Assembly (NCBI RefSeq): GCF_029873635.1
Contig: NC_080418.1
Location: forward strand, 10,306,062 to 10,370,061
Origin: Malania oleifera
Lineage: Eukaryota; Streptophyta; Magnoliopsida; Santalales; Ximeniaceae
DNA length: 64,000 bases
Reading direction: 5' to 3'
The translations under genes and the position numbers were made by a program. The notes beneath the pieces were generated by a model that saw only the letters and a program-made list of their open reading frames with translations, did not search any database and was not told the origin of the DNA. Of this stretch, positions 24,117 to 37,243 are shown in pieces. The first letter of the stretch is position 1; each line of letters starts with the position of its first letter.

Positions 24117-27100
24117 TTCTCCCATCCTTATAAAATTTCGTCCTTGAAATTTATTGTTCATACAACTCATCATTCCTTAAAACAAAGTGGTCTACTTATT
24201 TTATTACTTACCCTCACTTATGGCGGAGGAATATCGTGGTTATATTCTGAGTCCTGGGAGATTACATATACAAAAGAAAAATTCTCCCAAAACTAAAGTG
24301 CTACACTAATGAAACTATTACATGTACCTATAAAAGAAATATTACCTAACTACTTAAGCTTCTTGAAATAGTTGTGGATACTTCTGCTTCATTTACTCCT
24401 CGGACTCCCAAGAAACCTCTTCTACTGCATGATTCCTCCACAAAACTTTTACTAGAGGAATCTCTTTGTTACGTAACTCCTGCACTTTCCTATCCAGAAT
24501 CTGTACTGGTACCTCCTCATACACAAGTGAATCACCGAGTTCTAATTCAGCATAGCTGATAATATGAGAAGGGTCTAGGACGTACTTCCTCAACATAGAC
24601 ACGTGGAATACGTCGTGAATTTTGGATAACAAAGGTGGAAAAGCTAGCATGTAGGCCACCGGCCCCACTTTCTCTAGAACCTCAAATGGAGCGATGAACC
24701 TAGGACTAAGTTTACCCTTTTTCCTGAGCCTCATAACTCCTTTCAACGGAGCTATCTTCAGAAATACATGATCATCAACATCAAACTCCAATTCCCTGCG
24801 GTGGTTATCTGCATAACTTTATTGTTGGCTTTGAGCTACACTGATTCTGTCTCTGATAAGCCGAACCTTGTCACATGCTTGCTGAACAAGCTCTGGTCCC
24901 ACCACTCGCCGCTCACCCACTTCATCCTAAAATAAAGGAGAACGACATCTCCTACCATACAGTGCTTCAAATGGAGCCATGGCAATGCTGGCTTGATAAC
25001 TGTTATTATACGCGAACTCTACCAGCAGTATGAACTAAGTCCAACTACCCCCAAAATCTAATACACATGCTCAGAGCATTTCTTCTAGTATCTGAATCAT
25101 CCTCTCAGTTTGCCCGTCTGACTGAGGATGGAATGTCGTGCTAAACAATAGTTGAGACCCTAGAGCTTCCTACAAGCTTCTCCAGAACTGTGACATAAAA
25201 TGCGGGTCTCAATCTGACACAATAGATACTGGCACTCCGTGAAAACGGACTATCTCCTTAACATAAATCTCTGCTAAATGGCTAAAGGAATACCTGATCT
25301 TGATAGGGAGGAAATGGGTTGTCTTAGTCAACCGGTCAATAATCACCCAAATCGCATTCTGGCCATGTGATGTCAACGGCAGCCCTGAGACAAAATCTAT
25401 GGATATATGATCCCACTTCCACTCTTGGATAAATAGCGGTTGCAACTGGCCCGTTGGCCTATGGTGCTCAGCTTCTACCTGCTGGCACATCAAGCACTAG
25501 GCTACATACTCGGCAATCTCTCTCTTCATACCACTCCACCAATAAAACTCTCGCAGATCCCTGTACATTTTTGTACTTCCAGGGTGAACTATATACAAGG
25601 ATCTGTGAGCCTTCTCCAAAGTAGTCTTCTTGATCCCAACATCAGCAGGAACACATAGTCTGAAACGGAACCATAAAACCCCGTCTTTTGAAATGCAGAA
25701 TTCCTCTCCCTGACAAGTCTGCACTCTATCTATCACCTCTTCTAATTGTGGGTCTTCTTTCTGAGCAGCTTTCATCTTATCCTGTAAAGTAGACTGCACC
25801 ACTAAACTAGAAATACTTACCTGAGGATCACTTTCAACTAATTTGATGTCGAGACTCTCCAGATCCATCATAATCGGATACTAGATCTCCATAGTCACCA
25901 ATACTGATTCCCCAAATTTCCTACTCAACGTATCAGCTACGACGTTTGCTTTCCTCAAGTGATAGTTGATGGTACAATCAAAATCCTCAATTAGCTCTAA
26001 CCACCTTCTCTGCCTCATATTCAGTTCCTTATATATGAAAAAGTATTTCAAACTCTTGTGGTCGGAAAAGATTTCACACCACTCGCCATACAGGTAATGC
26101 CTCCAAATCTTCAATGCGTGTACAACTGTAGTCAATTCAAGATCATGGGTAGGGTAGTTTTTTTCATATTCTTTTAACTGCCTAGACGCATACGCCACCA
26201 CCCTGTCATGCTGCATCAATACACAGCCAAGTCCCTTCAAGGACACATCACTGTAAATGACATAACTCTCACCTCCTGATGGGATGATCAATACTGGTAT
26301 TGTGACTAATCTCTGCTTCAATTCCTAGAAACTTTGCTCACAGCTATCATCCCATTCAAATCTAGCATTCTTCCTAGTCAGTCGTGTCAGAGGTCCTGAT
26401 AAAGCTGAGAATCCCTCAACGAAACGACGGTAATAACCAGCTAACCCCAAGAAACTCCTGATCTCCTGAACGTTCCTCGGTCTAGCCCAATTCACTACCA
26501 CCTCGATCTTACTAGGATCCACGGAAATACCATCTCTAGATATAACATGCCCTAAGAACACGACCGCCTCAAGCAAGAATTCACATTTACCGAACTTCGC
26601 GTACAACTTCTTTTCTAGTAGTGTCTGCAGAACCTGCCTCAAGTGTGTTTCATGCTCCTCAAAGCTCCTCGAATAGATCAGTACATTATCAATAAAAACA
26701 ACAACAAATTGATCTAAATATGGATGAAAAATCCTATTCATCAAATCCATAAATATAGCGGGAGCATTCGTCAGACCAAATGACATAACATGGAACTCGT
26801 AATGCCCATACCTAGTCCTGAAGGTGGTTTTCGAGATGTCTTCTGCTTTCACTTTCACTTGATGATAGCCAGATCTGAGGTAAATCTTCGAATACACCCG
26901 TATACCCTGGAGCTGGTAAAACAAATCATCTATACGAGGTAAAGGATACTTGTTCTTAATTGTCACTTTATTAATCTCTCTATAATTTATACACAACCTT
27001 ATAGACCCATCTTTCTTCTTCACGAATAGAACTGGAGCTCCCCATGGGGATACGCTGGGTCGTATAAAGACCTTATCAAGCAAATCTTGCAGCTAATTTT

Positions 27101-29130
27101 TCATTTTTGTTAATTCTGCTAGCACCATTCGATAAGGTACTTTAGAATTCGGTGCTGTACCTGGAAGTATATTAATAGGAAAATCTACCTCGCGATTAGG
27201 TGGCAAGTCGGGTAATTTGTCTGGAAAAATATCTATAAACTCCTTTACCATAGACGTGCTAGAAAGTTTCAATTCATTCTCTGACACCTCTTTTACAACA
27301 GCCACAAACCCTTGGAAACCACTCATTAGTAGTCTCCTCGCCTGAATAGCTGAAACTAGTTGAGGAGGGGATTGCACTCGTGACCCTACAAACCTAAATT
27401 ATGTTCTTCCCAGAGGTCTAAATATCACTTCTCGTGAATAGCAATTTATGCTAGAAAAATTAGCTGCTAGCTAATCCATGCTGAAGATCACATCGAATCC
27501 ATGCATATCTAGCACTATCATATCAGTAGACATAATTTCCCCTTGAATATCAACTGAACAACCTCGGGGCACCCTACTACACCTCACTACTGACCCAGTC
27601 GGTGTAGATACCAACAATTTCGTATCTAATAACTGTGTTTCTGCCCCACATAGTCTAGTGCACCCTAAGAACACAAACGAGTGTGCAGCTCCTAAATCAA
27701 ACAATGCAATAACTTTAAAAGAAAGCATACTAACCATACCTGTCACCGCGTCGCCTGCTGTCTTAGCATCACCTAGTGTCAGAGCGAACACTCTGGCTGG
27801 AGCCGTATTCCTCTACTGGCCCCTACGTGACGCCTGATAACCTCCCTTGTATGGTTTGGGATCAGGAGCTGCATTTGGTGGTGTAGGGCAGTCTCGCACC
27901 ATGTGCCCCGGTCTACCGCAGCGATAGCAGACAACCCCACTTACTGAACACTCTCCCCAGTGTCTCCTACCACACGTCTAACAGACTGGAGGACCTTGTA
28001 CTACCTGAACCTCGTGTCCTCCCGTCTCCTGCCTCCGTCATCTGCCATGGTTTCCTCTCCTCCACTGACCCCGTTTAGGACCCTGCTGGTAGCCCGAAGA
28101 TGCATATCCTTTTCTCTATCTATGCTCCTCTGCATCCAAACGCTCACCAATCTCTGCCAAGGTTGCTTTATCGACTAGCTCAGCAAAATCCTAGACCTAT
28201 AGCACTACCACCTGCTTGAATATACTCCGCCTTAAGCCTCTTTCAAACTGCCTCGCTCTTCACCTCATTAGGGACAATATAAGGAGCGAAGTGACAAAGC
28301 TCTATAAATCGCGTCGCATACTGCTGTACTAATAACTGTCACTGCTTTAGACTCAAGAACTCCTCCACTTTAGCCTCCCAGACAGTAGCTGGAAAATATC
28401 TATTGAAGAACAACTCTTTAAACTGATCCCAAGTCATGGCTATCAGGGTAGTCCTCTACTGCTCCAAAAGCCTCACAGCAGTCCACCATCTCTCAGCCTC
28501 TCTTGTCAGTCTATAGGTGGCGAAGAGAACCCTCTGTTCCTTAGTATACTGCAACATAGCCAAGACTTTCTCGGTCTCCTACATCTAGTTCTCAATGGTT
28601 GCAGGATTGACTCCTCTTGAAAAGACCAGAGGATTCATCTTCGTAAACTTCTCGATAGTGCACAAATGGCCAACTGATGGACCACCCTACTCCCTAGAGT
28701 TCCTAGCGATCTCAGCCATAACCTACTGACCCACGCTACGTAATACCGCGTCAGAGTCAGTCCCACCTGCACCTGATGGCCCTACTCCATCATTGCCACT
28801 CGCATGAGCACTACCTCCTCCTGAATCCATCTTGAAAAACAACAAATGCAACTTAGAAATCCTATTCTTATAATTTACCCGTTTAACCCCTTTTATCTCA
28901 ACATTCTCAACTCATTTCTAACCCCAGTCCTACATTCTAAAAACATAGCCTGACAATAGTTTACTATGGTTTTCCTAAAATCGTCACCCTAGGAAAAACA
29001 CAGAAACCACCACGGAAGTGTTGCCTCTAGACTGTAGAACAAATCCTTAAATCATTTTCCTATACTCTGGTATTGTTTCGCTACACTCTAAAGTCTACAA
29101 AACTTAGCAACTTAGGCTCTGATACCAAAC

Positions 29131-29807
29131 TGCAACGTCCCCCTTTCGGGCGTTGTCACTTTCCTTATGGGCCTTGCGCCCGTGGCAACAACGGGTACCT
29201 ATCAGAGCACTCACTGATATTGAGGCATTAGGTATCGCCCTCCCTCAATTCAGCAAGCTCCCGGGCGGAGAGTCTTACTTCGCCATAATCATTCATAAGC
29301 AAGAGTTCCCGGGAATTGGGGTAACTAGCCCTTTGCTCTAATACCAAACTGTAACGACCTGTTGAATTTCCATATATATATATATATATATATTATAATA
29401 GAAACATAATCGACCTGAACCCGTGGGTACCAGGGATATAACAGAAATACAAAATGGAAGTCTATGCAGTAGGAAATATAAAATCATAATATCATAAACA
29501 CAAAACCATCTATCTTAATACTAGAGTTACTACATCCATTGTTATTATATTTACAGCCCAAAAGGAGACCTAGGATCATTCCCACAACAATCATCAGACC
29601 CTATCACAAAAATACATACCCTTCAGAAAGGGCAAGTCAACTGTATCTACCTCAGCGGAGCTTTATCCGCTCTCCTATCAGGGGCTCCTGAAAAATTCAT
29701 ATAATTTGGGGTGAGACACCTCTCAGTAAAGGAAATAAACTAATACTAGTGTGTGGCAACATGAGCATTTCTATGGTATACATATAATCATAAACATAAC
29801 CAGTAAA

Positions 29808-29839
<32 letters not shown>

Positions 29840-30691
29840 ATTTCTGGGAAAAACATGCATAATCAAAACATGGCAGAACATAATGGTTTCCATAGCAGAA
29901 TTCATCTTATATAAATAATAATACAAAAACAACCCTGGTGGGTTAGCTGGCTGTTGACATGTATAACCCTCACATAACTGGGTTGTGTGGCCCAAAGGCG
30001 GGACTTGATAATGGTTGGCTGACCACTGTTAAGTCAAAAGTACAGTCTGTAAGTTTGATGGGTCTGCCAGACTTGATCCGTATACCAGGGGCGCTCACAT
30101 TTCTTAAAACCACGTCAACCATCCAATCTCACACCACTCCGTACAGCAGCGTTAACACAAATATCATGATGAATCATGAACACATAGCATCGGTACCATG
30201 CAAGTGCTAGTCTAGACCAAGCCAACCAGGCTCTGATAACATATAGCATATACTAAAACTGTGATACATGAATATTTCATACCATTAATTATCAAATCAA
30301 TCATATCATTTTACATATATACGTATATCGTGATGGCTTCAGATCGTCGAACCGGCAGAAAATCGGCCCGAGATCTTAGAAAGAAGGTAAGAGGGGCGTA
30401 GAGGAGAGAGAGAGAGAGAGAAGTGATTTGTGCAGGTTTTCCAGCTAAAAATGAATTTTTACCCTTCTTATACACTGGCCTTTGTCAACGAGCCACGTCA
30501 CCTCATCGATGAGTTCATGAAGAAGACTCGTCGACAAACCCTCTCCTCGTCGATGAAATTCAGAATCCCCCAAACCCCTGCTCAGTATTTTCTTGTCGAC
30601 GAGGCCTACTGCCTCTTTCTTTATCCCTTCCAATTTCTATTTCCTCCCTCTCTAATATTATTTAAATATTATAATTATTCGAGTCACTAGA
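29131..30691 (-). repeat. 5' LTR of G1, shorter copy
   Basis: Starts TGCAACGTCC and ends GAGTCACTAGA. Aligns with 21790-24116 at both ends but is about 770 bases shorter. It shares the duplicated terminus (29131-29349), the palindrome cluster (30483-30605) and a TATA-like box near 30464-30472. AT microsatellites lie at about 29371-29393 and 29812-29838. Confidence 0.88.
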
Positions 30692-31229
30692 CTCTCTCTC
30701 TCTCTCTCTCCTCACTGTCTCTCTTTCTCTCTCTTCAATTTCTCTTTATTCCTTGGTTGAATTGGATAACGAACACCATATCCGGGTCCTATTTTTGCTC
30801 CTAAGCATTTTAATTGGGGCGATTTCGTCATTTGGACGTCGTAGGCACCACTCCAAGGTCAAGGTAAGAGGAAAAGATTATTTCAGGTTTTTATTTTTAA
30901 AAATTTATTCAATTAAATTTGAGTATATGATTTTGGCAATATTGTTGGGATTAAATTAAACTGTAGAGATTTGATTAGATTGGGTTTTTGGGATTAAATT
31001 AAACTGCAGGAACTTGATTATATTGAGTTTTTGGGATATAATGGAATTAAATTGAATAGGTGAAATTAATCATACCCACGTTTTTATTTAAATTTACTGG
31101 ATATATGTTTGTAAAAATTTCTTAGGTATTTTATGGAATTATAATTATTGAATAAAACGTGTGACATGGGATAAATTAAAAATAGGTTTTTAAATGGATC
31201 TATTAAACTATTACTATAAGAACCTGAGT
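30692..31229 (+). repeat. Right part of an old gypsy LTR
   Basis: Begins in a CT tract and then shows the leader-like block 'gtaggcaccactccaaggtcaag' followed by GTAAGAGG near 30864, the same arrangement as in other LTRs here (compare 59790-59820). It probably continues the LTR that starts at 19616. Nothing coding. Confidence 0.5.
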
Positions 31230-31519
31230 TGTGAGATATGAAATAAACAAATAAGAAAAGGGTAAAATAGTAATTTGAGCAAGCTTCGTCGACGAAGGCC
31301 CTTCTATTGTTCGGTGACGAAATGCGGAGGTTCGTCAATGAGGAGAAGTCAAGATATTTTGGGAAATCCTGAAATCTTAGGCTCATCGACGAGGTCACCG
31401 CGACGTCGACGAATTTACTTCGCTGGCTCTTTGACGAAGGCGCCGCCTCGTCGACGAGGTTGGCTAGGTCAAAGGCTCTATAAATATCCATTTTCTTTGC
31501 TTCTTGGCTAAGGTATCAA

Positions 31520-31591
<72 letters not shown>

Positions 31592-33028
31592 ATAACTCGA
31601 AGCTTCACTCTCTCTCTCTAGATTTCTTCGTCGTTCATCATTAGAATCGACAAACCAACGTTACTGCGAGGATCAGGGAAGGAATCTCTACGTATTCTAT
31701 GAAATGGATCTTTGTTTTGAGGTCTTTAGGTTTTGACCCAAAAGTCGAGGTAAGGTTCGGTTTTCATTTCTGTTTCGGTAGATCTATAGAGAATAAGATT
31801 GTAAGTAATTATCGTTGTGATTTATAGGTTTTGGGAACTCGGTTCGCTGTTTAGGAGCCGTAAAGTTCGTGTTTCAATTTTCGGGGAAAGGTAAGGGGAT
31901 TCTGTTTATATCAGTCATTTTTGAAATCGGATTCGGAAGAACTATGGTTCACGATCCTATGAATGTTTTGGCTACTTATTTAGGGAAATCTAATGGGTAA
32001 AATTATGAGGTTTTCAAGCTACAGTTTTGAGAAAAAGGGGGCGTCGAGTTGCATCTCTGGTTTCTTTGGAAAATCATGGATATATTGTTGAGTATATTGT
32101 GTTATGGAGATGGTCGTGCCTTGACTTATTTTAAATTGTATTTTGAAAATTATGATTTTGTGATTACCAAATAAGTATGGAATGAACTGTTATATGAATA
32201 TGCATTGAGTTGTGATTCGCTGAAATAAGACATAGGAATGCGTGTTCTGAATTGTTTCAGGTTGTGAAAGAGTGTCCAACTCTATATCCGAGGGTGTGAA
32301 ACACCACTTGCTAGTAGCAAGAGTGTCTGGCTCTATATCCGAGGGCGTGAAATATAGCCTCTTACCAGTTGATCACCGAAGGGTGTGGATCCACACGATG
32401 CCATGGGACCCTGGGGCTACGCCATGTGTCGGGGACGTCGTGTAATGCGGGCCGACTTCGTGCCGAAGAGTGTGACGACACTAGGTTGATTGATTATGTG
32501 TGTGTTGAGAACTATACTAGAACGGTTTTGTGGAAATACTGGAACTGAACTGTGATATGTTTTATGTCATGATAACACTCATATGTCACACACCTATATA
32601 ACCTGAATCTGCCTTACTGAGATGTGTCTCACCCCTATCGTATGTACATATTTTCAGGTCCTTCGAGTAACAGAAACTAGCATCCTAGTGTTGGGAGCAT
32701 GGTGGTCAGTTTACTGTGTAGAGTACTTGTGTCAGTACTTGGACTGTAACAGGGTTGTCATTTTGGGTATTGTTGGCACCCTAAGTTATGTTTTGTAATA
32801 TGAAACATAGACTCTATTTGTATAAACTCTGGTATGGTACGATGTATGTATGGAATGAACTTTTTCGTTGCGTATATGTCGTGTATGTGAATGTGTATAG
32901 GGTGTACGAGAAGCCCACGGGGTCGGACCCTCTTTCATTATAGAATCATGTGTGTTTTGTATGATACAGGGATAGGTTAGGTTACTACATCACACCCTGG
33001 GGCCTATTGCTGGGTTCCATGTGTGACA
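31230..33028 (+). repeat. 5' LTR of G2
   Basis: The inner end ACA at 33028 is supported by the adjacent primer-binding site; the outer start at 31230 (TGTGAGATATG) is a best guess. The palindrome cluster at 31285-31465 precedes TATAAATA at 31479-31486, then a long CT tract (about 31523-31610). Splice-like signals: GTAAGG at 31750, TTATAG ending 31827, GTAAGGGG at 31891, TTTTCAG ending 32657. Confidence 0.75.
31523..31595. repeat. (CT)n microsatellite in G2's LTR
   Basis: Over 60 bases of nearly pure CT, about 40 bases downstream of the LTR TATA box. Confidence 0.95.
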
Positions 33029-34417
33029 GCTTGGCATCAGAGCTAACCAGGTTGTTAGGTCTTATAGACTTGGTTAGGCGTAGCTATGTGTACATACCAG
33101 AGTATAGGATGCAGGAAACGAGTAGAATAGGTCGACAGTTGTTTTGTTGCTGGATAGGGACTCGTTGGCGGTGTTCTGTGTTTTTCCTGAGATGACAATT
33201 TCACTAAAATCACGACAAACCATTGATGGTTTTGTGTCGGTGTGATAGGATAGACCTGGACCCGTGAGATTGGTAGTTAACATGATTAGATGTCGATGAT
33301 TGCGTAAACCATATGTGACGTAGGAATTCTAACCGATTCTTATTCTATTTTCAGAATGGAGCCCAAGGATAACAACTTGGGTAGTGGCTCTGAGGGGACT
33401 GCAAGTGATAAGTCTCCTTTTGTGCCTCGAGGGCTGATGAGGCAATTAAAAATAGGAGATCAGGCGGAGTATTAGGAGATGTGAACATTCTCCTAATACT
33501 GCGGGCTGTACCATCGAGATGTTCACATGTATGCACCCTTCGATGTTTTTAGAAAGAATCAATCCGATGATAACGGAGGATTGGATTGAGAAAACCTAAA
33601 AGATTTTGGAGGTCCTACACTGCATAGATAAGCAGAGAGTCCTCTACGCTACCTTCCAACTGTCTGGGAGGCTGGGCGATGGTGGACTGCGATGAGTCTG
33701 CTGGAGAAGCAGAGAGCCGGTCCAACAGAGATGACGTGGAGCCGCTTCAAGGAAGTTTTCTTTGAGAGATTCTTCCTAGCCTCCACACGCGATGCTAAGG
33801 CAGATGAGTTCTCTGTTCTGACACAGGGAGATATGACAATGCAGGGGTATGCTGCTCAGTATATAAAGTTATCCTATTTCGCGTCGTGCTTGATCTTGAA
33901 CGGGTACGAGAAGACTCGGAGGTTCAAGAAGGGCCTGCGGAAAGACATCTGTAGGTTAGTGGGTATGCTACAAATTCGTTTTGGTGGATAAGGCCATTGT
34001 GATCGAGACCGGCATCCGAGAGGATGAGGTGGATCAAGAACCGAAGAAGAGGCCAGTGCCATTAGGTTCTCATCAGGGATCATGGAAGAAGAGGAACAAT
34101 GGCTCAGGCTACCGCCAGAATACCGAGCATCAGGGTTCTCAAGTTGACTAGTTGCGTGATCGTTGTATCAGGTGCCGCAGATGGCATGACAGTGAGTGCC
34201 AATCATTTGGGGGTAACTGTTACAGTTGTGGCAAATCAGGTCACATGGCTCGTGACTGCCGCGCACCGAAGAGAGACACGCCTGCATCTAGTGTGAATCG
34301 AGGTGACAAATAGATACCTTGGGGAACCATCTAGGCGAACACAACTCCGACGAGGGTATATTCTCTTACTCTAGCGGATGCTGACCGTGCGGGGAATGTA
34401 GTGATAGGCACCTTGTT

Positions 34418-34529
34418 TGTAGTGATTCCAAAAAAATAAAAAAATAAAAAATAAAAATAAATAAATAAATAAATAAAATTAAATTTTAATTTAAAAAAAT
34501 TAAATTAATTAAATAATATAATCTAATAT

Positions 34530-34567
<38 letters not shown>

Positions 34568-36777
34568 GATCCTAATTCAGTTCAGAAGAGGAGCGCCACC
34601 CCCCCCCTAAATTTTATTCCAGCACGGCTAGCCACCATCCGTCTCTGTATCTGTCTCTCTCTTAATTTCTCGACGAGTTTGCAGTGGATCGGGAAAAGGA
34701 AGGTGCCGTTAGATTCCTGATTCCACTGCCGACATTTCTACTGGTGCATATTTGTCGTGGGAACGGCTTAGGCACTGCTCCTGGGGAAAGGTAACTTTTT
34801 CCCATTTTTTCAATTTCTTTTTAAATATGCTATTAAATTGATGATCAGACACCACCACGAGGTCCTAGTCACGATTGTCGTTATTTTGACGTAGGTAAAC
34901 TTTCAATTGGGGTTTTCTAGACCCCACTCTAAAGTGAGAGTGGGATTTGGGAAATTGGTTAAATTTGCGGGTATAATTGTTAATTTGAAAACTATGGCCC
35001 TAGAAAATATTTAAATAATATTTTATTTAGGAATAATTTAAATGGAACTAGGGTTTTTGAATCAGGATCCGAGTAAGCGCCGCGGGCATCTGTGTGGAAT
35101 TCGTGTTGGTATAGTTTGAGAATTCAGGTAAGGAAAAAAATATATATTAGACTAGAATTTTTATGAATTTAATGGAAAAATAAATTGTGTTATATGTACG
35201 TGTATATGTTTCAGTATGGGTAAAATGACAGCCATTTAAATTATATATTTTTTTAGAGTTTATGACTGTTTATTAGATATGTATATGCAAAAATGAACTG
35301 ATGAAAGTGGGAAAATATTTTCAGGATAATTATGTAAGAAATGAAAGGTATTTTCAGTATATAAACATTAAATGTTGGTTGACTTATTTTACAGGCAGTG
35401 TTTGAATTTTATTGTTAAACTGTGTGGCATGAGATTCTGTGCAAATATATGTTAAATGTATGAGATGCAAGTTAAATAAGTAAAATACTATGAATGAAAT
35501 ATGATATGGATTATGTTGCCTGTGTATGTTAAATGCAACCATGTAAATGTAAGACAACTGAAAGATAGTCATGTTAGCAGATTGTAGCGCATTTCTATGT
35601 GGACTAACTATAGCAGATTCTAACGCATTTCTATGTGACTAACTAATGATGGATAAAGACTAGCTGTAGTACGAAGGAATGAAATGAAAATGTTATGCCA
35701 TGAAATGACAATGCAATGAAATGAAATGTGAAACGTGAATGATACAAATGGGAAAGAGTTACTTAAAGTGAAATGCAATGTAATATTAAACTATGAATAT
35801 GAATATATGTGTATGATTGAATAATGATAGAAAGAATGATGTATTATGAAATTAGAAGTATGTATGTACGTAGAACATGTTACGATTGGGCGAGGCGTAC
35901 CTTTCGCCTGAGGGCTTGCTGAGTAAGGAGAGTGCACTAGTAGCTCCAGATGTGACGGTCGCCACATAACGTACTAGGGCGGAGGGAACCTACTTGTATG
36001 GGTAGGTAGATTTCCCTATCCTTAGTGCCTTTGCCGGTAAACTATTATTGAACTGTGGGAGTACGAGATTAATCTAACACTTGAGAGCTATTTGAGTGAG
36101 GTGAGTGCTCTGGTATGTTTTAATTGTAACCTTAGGGTTACCTAAGTATCAGAGCAAGGGGGTGCTACTTGTATGGGTGGGTAATCACCCCTATCCTTGG
36201 ATAATCTCGTGGGTAAATCTCTGTATGTGATTGTTTAGGTTCAGAAAATGGTTTTAAAATGTTATGATAATGATTTGTAAACGTATTTAAAATGATATCT
36301 ATATACCTCATATTAGTCACATGCTATTTTAATATATATATGTTTCTTCCCTTACTGAGATATGTCTCACCCGAATAAAAATTTATATTTTCCAGGACCT
36401 CCACGAGATCGAGCTTAGAGAGCTCGAACTGTTATAGCACTTTTGAGAAAAAGGGTATAATTTTTTATAATATTTTGGGATGTAAATATTTTATGTTTCA
36501 TGTTTTATGTTTTAAGTCTTTTGAGAAACGGATGGTTGTGAACATACTGAATTGTTTTGGAGATTTGTATATTTATGGAAATGCAGGTGTTGGATGGATA
36601 TTGTGAAATTTAGATAAGGTTAGTAGACTCTGGATTACGGAATTATGGTATTATGGGATTATGTTGTATGGAGATTTTGTTCATGTTTTCCGCTGCGTAT
36701 ATGTTGACTTATGGATTATTAGAGATTTTATTAGGTATAACACACCGAATCCAGGTTTAAGGGTTCGGGGCGTTACA
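34418..36777 (+). mobile_element. Solo LTR of the gag-only (G5) family inside G2
   Basis: TGTAGTGATTCC...GGGGCGTTACA, about 2.36 kb, same family as the G5 LTRs at 40971 and 44967 but in + orientation. Flanks TTGTT (34413-34417) and TTGTC (36778-36782) are a 5-bp target duplication with one mismatch. Protease sequence resumes directly to the right. Contains a TA microsatellite at 34535-34562. Splice-like signals: GTAAC near 34788, GTAAGG at 35127, TTTTCCAG ending 36397. It has only one CTCGACGAG motif instead of a cluster. Confidence 0.88.
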
Positions 36778-36916
36778 TTGTCATTGCTTTCAAATAGGGT
36801 TGTTGTTTTATTTGATTCGGGCGAAATCCATTCTTTTGTATCTTTGAGCTTTGTAAAATTGTGTGGGGTTGAGACCCCAGTTATGAATAAGGGTTTATCT
36901 GCAACTACACCGTCTG

Positions 36917-37192
36917 TGTAATAACCTAAGAAATTCTTACAGGACATCGACAAACACAAGGGTTTCGTCGACGAGGGTTCTTCAGGGTCTCGTCGACAAA
37001 GACCCGTCTCGTTGACGAAAAGATACTGAGAGAGGGTTTAAAGCAGATTGAAACTCGTCGACGAGGGTGCAGGTTCATCGACAAACTTTCTACAGGACTC
37101 GTCGACAAGGTGACGTGTCTCGTCGATGAATCCAGCCCTAAAAATAGCTGAAACCTGAATTTTTAACTTAGTTTTTAGCGTGGAAACCTCTC

Positions 37193-37243
<51 letters not shown>

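Larger units (their letters stand above)
21790..30691 (-). mobile_element. Ty3/gypsy element G1 (Tekay-like chromovirus), with both LTRs
   Basis: Reads leftward; bounded by LTRs 29131-30691 (5') and 21790-24116 (3'). Flanks are CTCTC on both sides, consistent with insertion into a CT tract. Primer-binding site at 29115-29130 (reverse complement TTTGGTATCAGAGCC). Parts in element order: gag from about 28831 with a zinc knuckle [14 protein letters not shown] near 27890-27935; protease 27790-27470; reverse transcriptase 27380-26325; RNase H 26320-25880; integrase 25870-24800; chromodomain-like end 24790-24390; purine tract by 24117-24144. Domain order and the C-terminal VLWRNHAVEEVSWE motif fit a chromovirus. 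Broken with several breaks; not recent. Confidence 0.92.
31230..36916 (+). mobile_element. Ty3/gypsy element G2, 5' part (LTR, gag, protease)
   Basis: Reads rightward. The 5' LTR is about 31230-33028, followed by a primer-binding-site-like TTGGCATCAGAGC at 33031. Gag runs from ATG 33358 to about 34310, with a Retrotrans_gag-like domain (TEMTWSRFKEVFFERFF) and a CYSCGKSGHMARDC knuckle near 34220-34265. A protease region spans about 34350-34417 and 36778-36916 (VVVLFDSGEIHSFVS). The solo LTR 34418-36777 lies inside the protease region. The rest of pol and the 3' LTR are absent, because G3 begins at 36917. Broken with several breaks. Confidence 0.85.

Noticed and set aside
31275-31511. Arg-rich open frame of 78 codons.
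   Set aside because: Produced by the TCGTCGACGA cluster in G2's LTR, read as Arg/Ser/Thr codons.
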